Source: Akkermansiaceae bacterium (GTDB taxonomy: Bacteria > Verrucomicrobiota > Verrucomicrobiia > Verrucomicrobiales > Akkermansiaceae). From it: a DNA stretch of 64,000 nucleotides. Positions 1 to 8,352 of this stretch are shown one piece after another. Each line of letters begins with the position of its first letter. The stretch's first letter is position 1. Location: the NCBI GenBank assembly GCA_013041925.1, contig JABDRB010000001.1, forward strand, positions 71,750 through 135,749. The letters run 5' to 3'. The notes under the pieces were generated by a model that saw only the letters and a program-made list of their open reading frames with translations, had not been told where the DNA came from and did not search any database. A program made the position numbers and the translations under genes.

Positions 1-130
1 GGGAGAATTCCGCGTGCCGTGTCATGCTGAATTTCCGGGGTAAGCGCATGATAGGGGGGGTGGGTGGCTAGATAGGAACGGCAAACTGGCAATCTCTCTG
101 CCATCTCACGCAGAATGGTTAAACGCAGAA

Positions 131-153
131 ACGGCCACCGAGTGGGTGGCCGT
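131..153 (-). terminator. Hairpin downstream of rpmH
   Basis: Nine-base-pair perfect inverted repeat (ACGGCCACC / GGTGGCCGT) with a five-base loop, about 80 bp beyond the rpmH stop on the minus strand. There is no T-run on either side, so termination is inferred only from position and stem strength. Confidence 0.4.
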
Positions 154-209
154 GTGACATGATGGGGTTAGCGCAGCCATGATCGATGTCATGCTTGTCA
201 TGCGGCACA

Positions 210-229
210 TACGTAGGAAAACCTACGTA
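210..229 (-). terminator. Short hairpin just after rpmH stop
   Basis: Perfect 8-bp inverted repeat (TACGTAGG / CCTACGTA) with an AAAA loop, ending 5 bp past the rpmH stop codon on the minus strand. It lacks a U-tract. It may be a terminator or an mRNA 3'-end stabiliser. Confidence 0.4.
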
Positions 230-233
230 GGGA

Positions 234-422
234 CTATGCCGCTTTGGTGTGTTGCTTGATGTGGCGCTTGAAGTGGATTTCTGCACCTTTGGGCAGAAGG
301 CGCTTGCGGCCTTTTTGACGACGACGGCGAAGGCAATCGCGGCCAGCTTTAGTGCTCATGCGTGCGCGGAAGCCGTGTTGGCGTTTGCGGGTGCGCTTGG
401 ATGGTTGGAAAGTGCGTTTCAT
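234..422 (-). CDS. rpmH: 50S ribosomal protein L34, C-terminally extended
   Basis: Small, very basic protein of the large ribosomal subunit. The start is set at the ATG beginning [18 protein letters not shown], the hallmark L34 N-terminus; the reading frame continues upstream but that part is not L34-like. The core through KGRKRL matches the roughly 44-46-residue family. About 16-18 residues follow ([20 protein letters not shown], also basic), giving 62 residues, longer than the usual protein. rpmH is normally followed by rnpA (RNase P protein); here only hairpins and no basic ORF follow in the 233 bp before the window edge. Identification is secure; the role of the extension is unknown. Confidence 0.95.
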   Translation of the reverse strand: MKRTFQPSKRTRKRQHGFRARMSTKAGRDCLRRRRQKGRKRLLPKGAEIHFKRHIKQHTKAA

Positions 423-581
423 GGTGAAAGAAGTGGGTGGGTGATTAAGAATTTCGCGGTGGGCGGGCGGGCAAACTAGGGATTTTTCGCGTCTTGTCAA
501 CCCGCCATTCATAGGGAATCGCAATTTTCTTAAAAAAAAATTTCCTCGGGCGGGTAAAATTATGGTAGAAAGTCGTCACAA

Positions 582-1076
582 ATGTCTATTTCTAGTTCAA
601 CTCCAGCTGCTGGCGCCCGTGACGTGAATGTCCGGGTGGAGCCGGCAACGATTGAGGATTTACCGGATCTTGTCCAATTGGTGGAAGAATTGATGGGGTT
701 ACAACACGATTTTATCCCCGATCGAGAGGCGCATACCCGCGGCATCGCTCTCATTCTCGAGCAGCCGAGCCGTGGCAGAATCTTTGTGTTGCGCAATGAC
801 GACCGGATATTTGGCATGGTGAACCTCCTGTTTACTATTTCTACGGCGGTGGGTGGCCTCGTCATCCTTTTGGAGGACTTTGTGATTCATCCAAATCATC
901 GGGGGCTCGGGTATGGCACGATGCTGGTCGATTACGTCGCCGATTTTGCAAATAAGAAAAACTTTAAACGGATTACGCTCTTAGCCGACAAGGCAGGGTC
1001 CCATTCTCAGCATTTCTTTAAAAAAGTAGGTTTTGAAGACTCCCACATGATTCCGATGAGGAGGGTCATCGATTGA
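582..1076 (+). CDS. GNAT-family N-acetyltransferase
   Basis: 164-residue protein with a single acetyltransferase (GNAT) domain. The acetyl-CoA-binding motif A is visible as VIHPNHRGLGYGTMLVDYV (Q/R-x-x-G-x-G/A type), preceded by the beta-4 strand LVILLEDF and followed by an alpha/beta region ending in HFFKKVGFE, the typical C-terminal GNAT signature. No signal peptide is seen, so it is probably cytoplasmic. The acceptor substrate cannot be predicted. It is monocistronic and divergent from rpmH, with a 159-bp intergenic region that probably carries both promoters. Family call is firm, specificity unknown. Confidence 0.85.
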   Translation: MSISSSTPAAGARDVNVRVEPATIEDLPDLVQLVEELMGLQHDFIPDREAHTRGIALILEQPSRGRIFVLRNDDRIFGMVNLLFTISTAVGGLVILLEDFVIHPNHRGLGYGTMLVDYVADFANKKNFKRITLLADKAGSHSQHFFKKVGFEDSHMIPMRRVID

Positions 1077-1122
1077 TGATGGACCGCATTTTCCTCAGTC
1101 CGATGAGGTGACCGATGGGCGA

Positions 1123-1956
1123 TTAGAAGAGGGAATCCTGTTCGAGGGAGATCGGAGATTTCTGAACGGAACTCGAGGTGATCTCGATCCAATCACTCGG
1201 TTGGTGTTGATGAGCACAACGGATGTCCACGTTGGGTAAACCCGATTGCGTGAGAGATTTTCCGATCGCTTGGGTCGCTATGTCTGGGCAATTGCAATCG
1301 GAACTCAGGTGGCATAACATCACGCATTTGAGTTTTTCGCAGGCAATTTCACCGAGGAGCTCGGCAGTTTGCTCGTTGGACAGGTGGCCATGGCGCGAGC
1401 AGATACGTTGTTTGGTCGACCAAGGACGCCGGGTATCCTGATCAAGCAGGGTTTGATCGTAGTTGGCTTCGATATAAATCGCGTCGCTGCCTCTGAGGTG
1501 CTCGCGCATGAGGTGGGTGACATGACCGACATCACTGACCATGCCGAGTTGCGTTTCTTGCCCAGTGACGACAAAGCCGACGGGTTCTGCGGCATCGTGT
1601 GGGATTTTGAAGGCCTGAATACTGAGGTCGCCGAGGTCAAATTGTTGACCACTCTGGAAAATCCGCCAAGAGATCGAACTTTTCATTTTATGGCTGAGGG
1701 CTTCACGGGTGCGGGCATTGGCATAGACCGAGAGGTCGCGCTTCCGCAGTAGAACGTCAACACCACGTGCGTGATCGCTGTGTTCGTGAGTCAGTAAGAT
1801 GGCGTCGAGTTGATCTGGCACTACGCCGAGCATCTCCATGCGCAGGGTGAGTTGTTTGGCACTGAGTCCAGCATCGACGAGGATATGGGTATCGCCACAG
1901 CTCACCAAGGTGGCATTTCCTCCACTACCACTACCCAGAACTGCCATGCGTATCAT
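1123..1956 (-). CDS. MBL-fold metallo-hydrolase, YycJ/WalJ-like
   Basis: Metallo-beta-lactamase fold protein of about 277 residues. The N-terminus MIRMAVLGSGSGGNATLV and the metal-binding motif LTHEHSDHARG (HxHxDH) are typical of the YycJ/WalJ subgroup of single-domain phosphodiesterase-like hydrolases, some of which are implicated in DNA end processing. Further ligand-type histidines occur in FKIPHDAAEP, SDVGHV and CHLSSDCN. The ATG at 1956 is preferred because an in-frame ATG at 1992 adds twelve residues that do not resemble the family; the ATG at 1947 is also possible. Transcribed alone, convergent with the GNAT gene. The substrate is not inferable. Confidence 0.85.
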   Translation of the reverse strand: MIRMAVLGSGSGGNATLVSCGDTHILVDAGLSAKQLTLRMEMLGVVPDQLDAILLTHEHSDHARGVDVLLRKRDLSVYANARTREALSHKMKSSISWRIFQSGQQFDLGDLSIQAFKIPHDAAEPVGFVVTGQETQLGMVSDVGHVTHLMREHLRGSDAIYIEANYDQTLLDQDTRRPWSTKQRICSRHGHLSNEQTAELLGEIACEKLKCVMLCHLSSDCNCPDIATQAIGKSLTQSGLPNVDIRCAHQHQPSDWIEITSSSVQKSPISLEQDSLF

Positions 1957-2302
1957 CGGCGGTGATATAATGCATCCCACGTCGCATTTCAAGTATCGAG
2001 TCAGAATGTGAAGAGTCAGCCATCCTGATGTGACGCTTCAGGTGGCGGTTTTTTTGTCACGATATTGGGGAGGGTCATTGTGGCAAGCCGTGCGCGATCT
2101 GCATCACAATGGGGACGAAAAGCCGTCGAAATAGGTGAGACGAGAATGGATCGTGGCGCAACATTTGCGATCGATTACGCTCCTGCAACCCACCAATCAT
2201 CTCATGCTGCGATAATGGCATCACGTCACGCTCGCCGAAATATTGGTCAGACATGGTGGATTTGACCTTGTTAAGCGGGACAACTTATACCAAATTCCGC
2301 CC
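1957..2302. other. 346-bp intergenic region
   Basis: No convincing gene is seen between the divergent metallo-hydrolase and coiled-coil genes. The only clear structure is a terminator-like hairpin at 2019-2055 on the + strand (listed separately). A short open frame at 2065-2265 has no recognisable features and an Arg/Ser/Ala-rich composition like antisense or random frames. Promoters for both flanking genes should lie here but no strong -10/-35 pair was found. Confidence 0.5.
2019..2055 (+). terminator. Terminator-like hairpin with T-run, orphan orientation
   Basis: The arms GCCATCCTGA and TCAGGTGGC pair with one bulge around a nine-base loop and are followed by GG and seven T residues on the + strand. 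No + strand gene ends nearby; the closest + gene stops at 1076. It may end read-through from the GNAT gene or a small RNA, or act in the leader of the downstream + operon. Confidence 0.45.
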
Positions 2303-2950
2303 ATGAACATCACACAGATACTCCTTGGCTCGACGGCAGCCATGCTTCTGGTGGCCTTGATTCTTTCCTACAGTGCGATGAAGGGCGGCGAGGCCGAAGA
2401 CGGTCGGAAACACACGGCCGTCGAGTTGATGCAAGAAAATGCACGCCTGCAGGCGGAGATTGACCGGTTACGCCGGGGTCTCCCTGTTGCGGGTTCCGTG
2501 AATGAGATTGATCCACCTGAGAGCATGTCCCAATCGAAGCTCAAGGAGATCGAAGAGCAAAACGCATTACTCCGTGAGCAGCTTGCTGAAGCGGATAAAA
2601 AGCGGAAGCAGGCGGAGGCTGAGACCCTTGCGATGAACGAGCGCCAGTCAGGAAAGTTGAACAAGGAGCAGCGGCGTGCGCGCCTCATTTCTCAAGCGAT
2701 GCTGATGGCTCAGGTGAAGGAAGTTGCTGAGCAAGAGGGGATTTATGTCATCGTGCTGGATGTCAAGGTGCCTCAGGCCGTCCGCATGAACACCGAGCTC
2801 GCAGTCCGCCGTGGCACCGGCATTGTGGGTCGGCTTACCGTTTCTAACATCGATCAGGAGAATGTTTTTGCCGATCCACTTCCCGGGACATTCCCGAGTG
2901 GTAAGATTGATGTAAAAGTGGGTGACGAGCTGATTATCCCGCCGCTCTAG
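2303..2950 (+). CDS. Coiled-coil membrane-anchored protein, unrecognised
   Basis: 215-residue protein from ATG 2303. An upstream in-frame start at 2243 adds 20 residues without signal-like character. Residues 1-25 form one hydrophobic segment (TQILLGSTAAMLLVALILSYSAM), consistent with an inner-membrane anchor. Residues 35-135 are Glu/Lys/Gln/Arg-rich and contain heptad-like leucines (QENARLQAEIDRLR, ALLREQLAEADKKRKQAEAE), so a coiled coil is likely. The last 70 residues look globular (GIYVIVLDVKVPQAVR, GTGIVGRLTVSNID, KVGDELIIPPL). MreC has a comparable plan of TM, coiled coil and beta domain, but no MreC signature is clear and this protein is shorter. First gene of an envelope cluster. Confidence 0.7.
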   Translation: MNITQILLGSTAAMLLVALILSYSAMKGGEAEDGRKHTAVELMQENARLQAEIDRLRRGLPVAGSVNEIDPPESMSQSKLKEIEEQNALLREQLAEADKKRKQAEAETLAMNERQSGKLNKEQRRARLISQAMLMAQVKEVAEQEGIYVIVLDVKVPQAVRMNTELAVRRGTGIVGRLTVSNIDQENVFADPLPGTFPSGKIDVKVGDELIIPPL

Positions 2951-2958
2951 GCGCGTGA

Positions 2959-4119
2959 ATGAAATCGGTAATACGTGATCGGAAATATAATCCTATGATG
3001 AGTCAGGGTGGACATTGGTTAGGATCGGTGCTTATCGGCTTGCCGCTCGTTATCGCGCCCCAGCGTGGACTAACAGGAGGAAAAGAAGCCGAGGCACCTG
3101 TGGGTGTGGTTCGTGGTGACGCGGTGGCAAACGACGCTGGCTACCTAACATTTTTCCTTGATAACGACCTCTTTGTCGGAACGGATGCCAATTACACCAA
3201 TGGCGCTCGCATTTCTTATATCACCGAAGGGAAACCCGTTATCGATATCCCCCTGATCCAGAAATACCTGCACAGTCTGAGTGGTGACGGAGGAAGCGCA
3301 TCATGGCTGCAAAAGATAGGAGACTTGGGGAAGGCGCAGGATGTCGAGTATAGTTATGGTTTTGCGCTGACACAGATGATGTTTACTCCCACGACGCGGA
3401 CGAGCCTCACGCCGCCAGCCGGTGAGCGTCCTTATGCGGGATGGTTGGGGCTTGGCCTCTCCTTGCATGCGCGCAATGCCCATGCATTAAATTCCGTGGA
3501 GATTTCATTGGGCATGGTGGGTCCGCACGCCTATGCGAAGGAAGCGCAGGACTTGATCCATGATATTCGTGGTTTCGACAAATTCCAAGGGTGGGGCAGT
3601 CAGATCCCCGATGAATTCACCCTCAATGTCAATTTTAACCACCGCCGCCGCTGGTCGGCACTTTCCGATATTGAGTTGCCCATGCATCTTGAAATCGATG
3701 GATTTCATGAAACGGGTTATGCCCTTGGCAACTATCTCACTGCGGCCCATGCAGGATTGATGATACGTGTCGGGTGGAACCTGCCGGTTGAGTTTTCAGA
3801 CCCACGCCTAAGCACCAGTGCGCATACCCAGAAACTCTACAGTGACGCGAGTGTGAACTCTACAAGGTGGTCGATTTATGCGCTCGCCGGGATACGTGTC
3901 GGCGGCATTCTCCATGACGTTACCTTGGACGGACCCGTTTTTAGAAATTTTGATACCGGAGTGGAAAAAGAACCCTGGGTCGGTGAAATCTATGCTGGCT
4001 TCGGCGTGCGTTACCAAAACTGGGAGTTTGGATACGTCCACACCTACCGGAGTAAACGCTTCGAGACCCAGGAAAAGGAGCACTCGTTTGGATCGATCGC
4101 TATCAGGACGCGATTTTAA
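2959..4119 (+). CDS. LpxR-like lipid A deacylase family protein (DUF2219)
   Basis: 386 residues, or about 373 if the ATGs at 2995/2998 are used, which put a hydrophobic stretch (WLGSVLIGLPLVIA) near the N-terminus as an export signal. The mature region opens with YLTFFLDNDLFVGTDANYTN and continues with GERPYAGWLGLGLSL, VGPHAYAKEAQDLIHDI and DKFQGWGSQIPDE, the conserved blocks of LpxR, an outer-membrane beta-barrel that removes the 3'-acyloxyacyl group of lipid A. The protein ends in a barrel-type strand terminating in F. It starts 8 bp after the preceding gene and 12 bp before the NlpC/P60 gene, so co-transcription is likely. The activity is inferred from the family. Confidence 0.8.
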   Translation: MKSVIRDRKYNPMMSQGGHWLGSVLIGLPLVIAPQRGLTGGKEAEAPVGVVRGDAVANDAGYLTFFLDNDLFVGTDANYTNGARISYITEGKPVIDIPLIQKYLHSLSGDGGSASWLQKIGDLGKAQDVEYSYGFALTQMMFTPTTRTSLTPPAGERPYAGWLGLGLSLHARNAHALNSVEISLGMVGPHAYAKEAQDLIHDIRGFDKFQGWGSQIPDEFTLNVNFNHRRRWSALSDIELPMHLEIDGFHETGYALGNYLTAAHAGLMIRVGWNLPVEFSDPRLSTSAHTQKLYSDASVNSTRWSIYALAGIRVGGILHDVTLDGPVFRNFDTGVEKEPWVGEIYAGFGVRYQNWEFGYVHTYRSKRFETQEKEHSFGSIAIRTRF

Positions 4120-4131
4120 CTCATTGAAGCG

Positions 4132-4794
4132 ATGAAAAAAATCACGCTGGTATCGTGCGTTTTGCTTTGGGCTCATGCTGGCACCCTACCGGTGATGGCG
4201 GCAAAAACGAGTTATACCAGCAATGGGGTGACCTACCACCGGCCCGCCACTCTAGCAGCCAAAGACATCACGGGATTCAGAAAGCTATCCAAGGTCCGGC
4301 AAGAGGTCATCGCCGCAGCCTTGACGACCGCTAGGAAACATCGCTGGCTCAAGTATCGATTTGGTGCTGCGAATCCGTCGGCAGGTGGGTTTGACTGCTC
4401 GGGTGCGATGTATTATGTGCTGCGCAACTCTGGCTACCGGCCACCACGTACATCTGCCCAGCAATACATCTGGGTGCGTGACTCACGTCAAATCACCCAC
4501 GTCGCGGGCCGTCCGCAGTCGCTGGATGACAAAGCCTTCAACAAACTCACGTCGGGGGATCTCATTTTTTGGAGTGGCACCTACGCCCCGACCGATGGGC
4601 GCATGGTTAAAATCACCCATGTTTCACTTTACCTAGGACAGGAGAAGGACGGGCGGCATGTCATGATCGGCGCATCCAAGGGACGAAGTTATCGGGGGAA
4701 AAAGGGTGACGGCTATGGCGTTTACGATTTCAACCTGCCCCGTAAGGGTAGCAAATCACGCTTGGTCGGTTATGGACCACCACCAAGGCTGTGA
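4132..4794 (+). CDS. Secreted NlpC/P60 cell-wall hydrolase
   Basis: 220-residue protein with a signal peptide (residues 1-24, LVSCVLLWAHAGTLPVMAA). The NlpC/P60 papain-like domain covers the C-terminal two thirds. The catalytic Cys is C89 in GGFDCSGAMYYVL, and H163 in KITHVSLYLG is the likely catalytic His. The family cleaves peptide stems of peptidoglycan, usually at D-Glu-gamma-diaminopimelate bonds; the exact bond is not inferable. The gene lies 12 bp after the LpxR-like gene, giving a small envelope-remodelling operon. No SH3 or LysM binding domain is visible. Confidence 0.85.
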   Translation: MKKITLVSCVLLWAHAGTLPVMAAKTSYTSNGVTYHRPATLAAKDITGFRKLSKVRQEVIAAALTTARKHRWLKYRFGAANPSAGGFDCSGAMYYVLRNSGYRPPRTSAQQYIWVRDSRQITHVAGRPQSLDDKAFNKLTSGDLIFWSGTYAPTDGRMVKITHVSLYLGQEKDGRHVMIGASKGRSYRGKKGDGYGVYDFNLPRKGSKSRLVGYGPPPRL

Positions 4795-4836
4795 CAGACG
4801 GAAATTCGTGTTGCAAGAAAATCAGGTCGACCCAGG

Positions 4837-6435
4837 ATGATAGCAATACTTATGAAAAACACGATTTCACGATGCCTCGCCAGCTTATGCCTGATGACCA
4901 CTGCCGGTGTGCAGGTAGCTACAGCGAGCGAACTTAAAGGAGCGCAAGCATCATCCACCCCGAATGTTGTTATCATCTACAGCGATGACGTCGGCTTTGG
5001 TGATCTTGGCGCCTACGGGTCGAAACTCATCCCAACCCCCCATCTCGACGAACTTGCGGCCGAGGGTCTGAAGTTTACCGACGGTCATTGCTCGGCAGCC
5101 ACCTGCACGCCATCACGCTTTTCGATGCTGACAGGTATTCATGGATTCCGCCACGGCGTCAGAATCCTCGCGCCGAATGCACCGATGGCGATTAAGCCCG
5201 AAATGTTTACCCTTCCGCGGATGTTTAAAAAGGCGGGATACGAGACGGCCGTCATCGGCAAGTGGCACCTTGGCATCGGAGATGGTAAGACCGCCGTCGA
5301 TTGGAATGCGGACGTCAAACCTGGCCCGCTGGAGATCGGGTTTGATTACTCCTTTCTTTTGCCCTCCACCAACGACCGCGTTCCGTGTGTCTATCTGGAA
5401 AACTACCGTGTGCGTAACCTCGACCCGAAGGACCCGCTCTATGTGTCCCCAAAAGCCCCCAAGGGATTTCAAGGCACCGTTTACCCCGACGGAACCAAAG
5501 ACCGCTCCGCAATGACATACTACCCAAGCACCCATGGGCATAATAACTCTGTGATCAATGGCATTGGGCGCATCGGCTATATGTGGGGTGGTAAATCAGC
5601 CCTTTGGAATGACGAGACGATGGCGGATGAGTTTGTCAATCAGGCAAAAAAATACCTCTCCACCCGTAAAAAAAATCAACCGTTTTTCCTCTACTGGGCC
5701 GCCGCTGACATTCACGTGCCACGTGCACCCAACCCACGCTTTAAAGGAAAATCTAAACTCTCCTTCCGAGGTGATGCCATGGTCCAGCTTGACTGGTGTG
5801 CTGGCGAGATTCTCAAGTCCCTTGAGGATAATGGTCTTGCAGAAAATACCATCGTCATTTTCTCAAGCGACAACGGCCCGGTTTACGATGACGGCTACGA
5901 GGATGGCACGACGGTGCATACATCCACCAAGGAGACCGACCGTGGCCATGATGGTTCTGGTGTTTACCGTGGCGGAAAATACCAGATCTATGAGGGCGGC
6001 ACCCGGGTCCCATTCATCATCCGCTGGCCTGGAAAAATCCAACCAGGCACCACCAGGGCACTTTTCAGTCAGATCGATTTATTGGCCACGTTTGCCGACC
6101 TCCTTGGCGTCAAACTTACCGACGACCAAGGGATTGATAGTCGCAACATGTTGCCGGCACTGCTCGGAACCGATCCAACGGGCCTCCCATTTATGATCCA
6201 GGAAGCCCGGGGTGTCGCCTTGCGTCAAGGCCCATGGAAATACATTAAGCCGAATCAAAAGAAGAAAAACGGTCGCGCAAAGGCTCAACTCTACAACCTC
6301 GACTCCGATGTCGGTGAGAGGAATAACATCATCGCACAACACGCCGAGCGTGCCCAATCCATGAGCCAGCTCTTGGATCACATGGTCAAAGATTCCAAAG
6401 GTGTTCGTCAGGCAGTGGGTAAACAAGCGCCCTGA
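4837..6435 (+). CDS. Secreted formylglycine-dependent sulfatase
   Basis: 532 residues; hydrolyses sulfate esters, probably of polysaccharides, in the periplasm or outside the cell. The signal peptide is in KNTISRCLASLCLMTTAGVQ, and the ATG at 4852 would start directly at it. Sulfatase landmarks: metal-binding NVVIIYSDDVGFGDLGAYG; C90-T-P-S-R94, the Cys-type site that is oxidised to formylglycine; GKWHLG; IFSSDNGP; and YEGGTRVPFIIRWPG. The C-terminal region includes LRQGPWKYIKP and LYNLDSDVGERNNI, typical of the arylsulfatase A group (S1 family). No formylglycine-generating enzyme or anSME is encoded in this window. Substrate unknown. Confidence 0.93.
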   Translation: MIAILMKNTISRCLASLCLMTTAGVQVATASELKGAQASSTPNVVIIYSDDVGFGDLGAYGSKLIPTPHLDELAAEGLKFTDGHCSAATCTPSRFSMLTGIHGFRHGVRILAPNAPMAIKPEMFTLPRMFKKAGYETAVIGKWHLGIGDGKTAVDWNADVKPGPLEIGFDYSFLLPSTNDRVPCVYLENYRVRNLDPKDPLYVSPKAPKGFQGTVYPDGTKDRSAMTYYPSTHGHNNSVINGIGRIGYMWGGKSALWNDETMADEFVNQAKKYLSTRKKNQPFFLYWAAADIHVPRAPNPRFKGKSKLSFRGDAMVQLDWCAGEILKSLEDNGLAENTIVIFSSDNGPVYDDGYEDGTTVHTSTKETDRGHDGSGVYRGGKYQIYEGGTRVPFIIRWPGKIQPGTTRALFSQIDLLATFADLLGVKLTDDQGIDSRNMLPALLGTDPTGLPFMIQEARGVALRQGPWKYIKPNQKKKNGRAKAQLYNLDSDVGERNNIIAQHAERAQSMSQLLDHMVKDSKGVRQAVGKQAP

Positions 6436-6503
6436 AATGATTGCCTCGTGACCTTTTCTGATCAAAAATAGTCTGAGTAGGTTTCGTGCTTTCCGCAGCG
6501 CTG

Positions 6504-7454
6504 TTACCTATGGCACTGGCTACCTTGGATCACGCTGCGTGCTGTGAGTTCGCGGTCGAGATGGTTTTGCACAGCCGCTTTGGGCAAGTTCCAGTCGGGT
6601 GCAATGAGGAGTTCTTTGTCCGCCACGCCGAAGAGTCGTTGGACGACAATATCGGGTCGCAGCCGAGGGAGAAAATCCGCGAGAAAATCTGTGTAGCGGT
6701 CGAGGTCAAAAACGGGGAAGGGATTTTTTTGGTATTGGGCGCCAAGGATGGATCCTTTGACGATGTGAAGGTGGTGTAATTTGATAAATCCGATCGCCGA
6801 GTGGCGGTTGATCTCGTCGGCATAGGCGAGCATTTGGTCGCGCGATTCCCAAGGAAATCCCAAGATGACGTGCACACAGAGATGCAGCGGTGAGTCGCTC
6901 AGAGAGTCAAGCAGTCGGACAAGCTCGGCGTGACTACAGCCACGGTTGATTTTTCTCAGAGTATCTTCGTGGATCGACTCCATACCAAGTTCGAGGTCCA
7001 CATCGAGGTGGTCGGTGTAGCTCTCGAGCAGGGCGATTTTGGCGGGATTGAGGCAATCGGGTCGGGTGCCGACGGCGAGCCCAACCGTGTCGTCGGGGCA
7101 GGTGGCGAGCGCGTCATCATAGAGTGATTGAAGTTGTTCGACTGGGGCGTAGGTATTTGTGTTAGGCTGGAAATAGACGATGAATTTTTCAGCGCCGAAG
7201 CGTCCCCGTGCTCTGGCCATACTGGCGAGGAGTTGTTGTGGGATGGTATCGAGTGAGCGCGTGAGTGTGGGGGTAAACGAATCGACATTGCAGTAGGTGC
7301 AGCCGCCATATCCCTTGGTGCCATCGCGGTTTGGGCAGGTGAAGCCGGCATCGGCGATGACCTTATACACTTTTTGTCCATCGAACTTTTTACGTAGCCA
7401 TGGGCCGTAGGCGTTGTAATAGGGTAACGGGTTTTGGTTGTTAGGCGTGGGCAC
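6504..7454 (-). CDS. TIGR01212-family radical SAM protein
   Basis: About 316 residues from a GTG at 7454, chosen because the family begins shortly before PYYNAYGPWLRKKFDGQKVY; longer in-frame starts would overlap the YwaF-type gene. The cluster-binding region is FTCPNRDGTKGYGGCTYCNV, a CxnCxxC arrangement characteristic of this group (YhcC-like), whose spacing differs from the classic CxxxCxxC. Later conserved blocks include VYFQPNTNTYAPVEQLQ, GTRPDCL, ELGMESIHEDTLRKINRG and HVILGFPWE. The family is a radical SAM enzyme related to tRNA-modifying and Elp3-like proteins; the reaction is uncertain. 52 bp downstream of the YwaF-type gene on the same strand. Confidence 0.88.
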   Translation of the reverse strand: MPTPNNQNPLPYYNAYGPWLRKKFDGQKVYKVIADAGFTCPNRDGTKGYGGCTYCNVDSFTPTLTRSLDTIPQQLLASMARARGRFGAEKFIVYFQPNTNTYAPVEQLQSLYDDALATCPDDTVGLAVGTRPDCLNPAKIALLESYTDHLDVDLELGMESIHEDTLRKINRGCSHAELVRLLDSLSDSPLHLCVHVILGFPWESRDQMLAYADEINRHSAIGFIKLHHLHIVKGSILGAQYQKNPFPVFDLDRYTDFLADFLPRLRPDIVVQRLFGVADKELLIAPDWNLPKAAVQNHLDRELTARSVIQGSQCHR

Positions 7455-7506
7455 GGATTGGCAGGGGGTCAATGTGGTTATGGATAGCAGAAAGCCTGAT
7501 GGATGA

Positions 7507-8241
7507 CTACCTCTTCCATGCAAAAGGGCGATGGAAAAAGGGCAGAAGCAAGAGGCCGAAGAGGAGGTAAGCGATGAGATGGACCGTGACGAGATACCAT
7601 GGATGGGGCCCCATGTAGTCGAAAAGAGTGGGCACGCCTGGCTTGCTATTGAGGAAACCATAGTTGGTCGAGAGCAGGGCGTTGAGGACGATGACAATAG
7701 CCATATAGGACCAGCTCCAGATGAGAATCCGTTTGAAGGCACCCTTTTCGGGTCGTAGCTTAAGGCCAAAGACGAGGAGCAGCCCCGCCACGGGCACCCC
7801 ACCATGCTGGAGGAAAAAGGCGTAGTATTCGGGTGCATCCCAGCTAAAATAGAGGGTTGGTGTGATCAGCCCTTGGAAGGTGCCAGCGACCCCCCAGAGG
7901 TAGCCGACCTCGGCCAGCCTTTGGCTCCGTTTAAACAAGGCGACGGCCAGCACGATGGCCACCACGTCACAGAGGTAAAACGGGTAGGAGTTTTGGTGCA
8001 TGATCTCAAGTGCCTGCGCCGTCGATCCACCTGGCTCATAGGCATAACGCAGCCAGTTGGTGAGTGGGTCCGCCAGCACACTGAGGAGCAACAGCACGCC
8101 GAGGCTCACCTCCGCCCGCCGTTTTATTTTTTCAGAGGCGCTGGATCGAGCCAGCATGACGAGACCTATCGCAGCGCCGGCTGTGACCGCCAGCGCGGTG
8201 CAATGCGCTACGCCGAAAGCTGTGAATACTCTGCTGTCCAT
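7507..8241 (-). CDS. TIGR02206/YwaF-type integral membrane protein
   Basis: 244-residue protein with about six to seven predicted membrane segments. Recognisable blocks are LPFYLCD-like SYPFYLCDVVAIVLAVAL, LITPTLYF, and NYGFLNSKPGVPTLFDYMG followed by HPWY, which match the YwaF/TIGR02206 family of uncharacterised membrane proteins. No enzymatic motif is visible. It is the first gene of a minus-strand pair with the radical SAM protein. The family assignment is by motif recall; no function is known. Confidence 0.75.
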   Translation of the reverse strand: MDSRVFTAFGVAHCTALAVTAGAAIGLVMLARSSASEKIKRRAEVSLGVLLLLSVLADPLTNWLRYAYEPGGSTAQALEIMHQNSYPFYLCDVVAIVLAVALFKRSQRLAEVGYLWGVAGTFQGLITPTLYFSWDAPEYYAFFLQHGGVPVAGLLLVFGLKLRPEKGAFKRILIWSWSYMAIVIVLNALLSTNYGFLNSKPGVPTLFDYMGPHPWYLVTVHLIAYLLFGLLLLPFFHRPFAWKR

Positions 8242-8292
8242 GAGGAAAAGATGGGTGATAGCTTAGCTGACGCATGGGGGTCTGCACACCCC

Positions 8293-8324
8293 AAAAAAAC
8301 GCCCGTTATCCGAAGATAACGGGC
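8293..8324 (-). terminator. Rho-independent terminator of the porin gene
   Basis: Perfect 10-bp stem (GCCCGTTATC / GATAACGGGC) with a four-base loop, followed on the minus strand by seven T residues. It lies about 30 bp past the porin stop codon. This is the clearest one-directional intrinsic terminator in the window. Confidence 0.9.
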
Positions 8325-8352
8325 GCTGATGAATCGATCGATTGATGGGGGA

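Noticed and set aside
1-233. rnpA downstream of rpmH
   Set aside because: No basic ORF with the RNxxKR-type motif is seen in either strand; it may lie beyond the window or elsewhere.
2065-2265. 66-residue open frame after the orphan terminator
   Set aside because: No ribosome-binding site and composition like a random frame.
7804-8319. 171-residue + strand open frame opposite the YwaF-type gene
   Set aside because: Antisense frame inside a gene with multiple membrane segments and no independent features.
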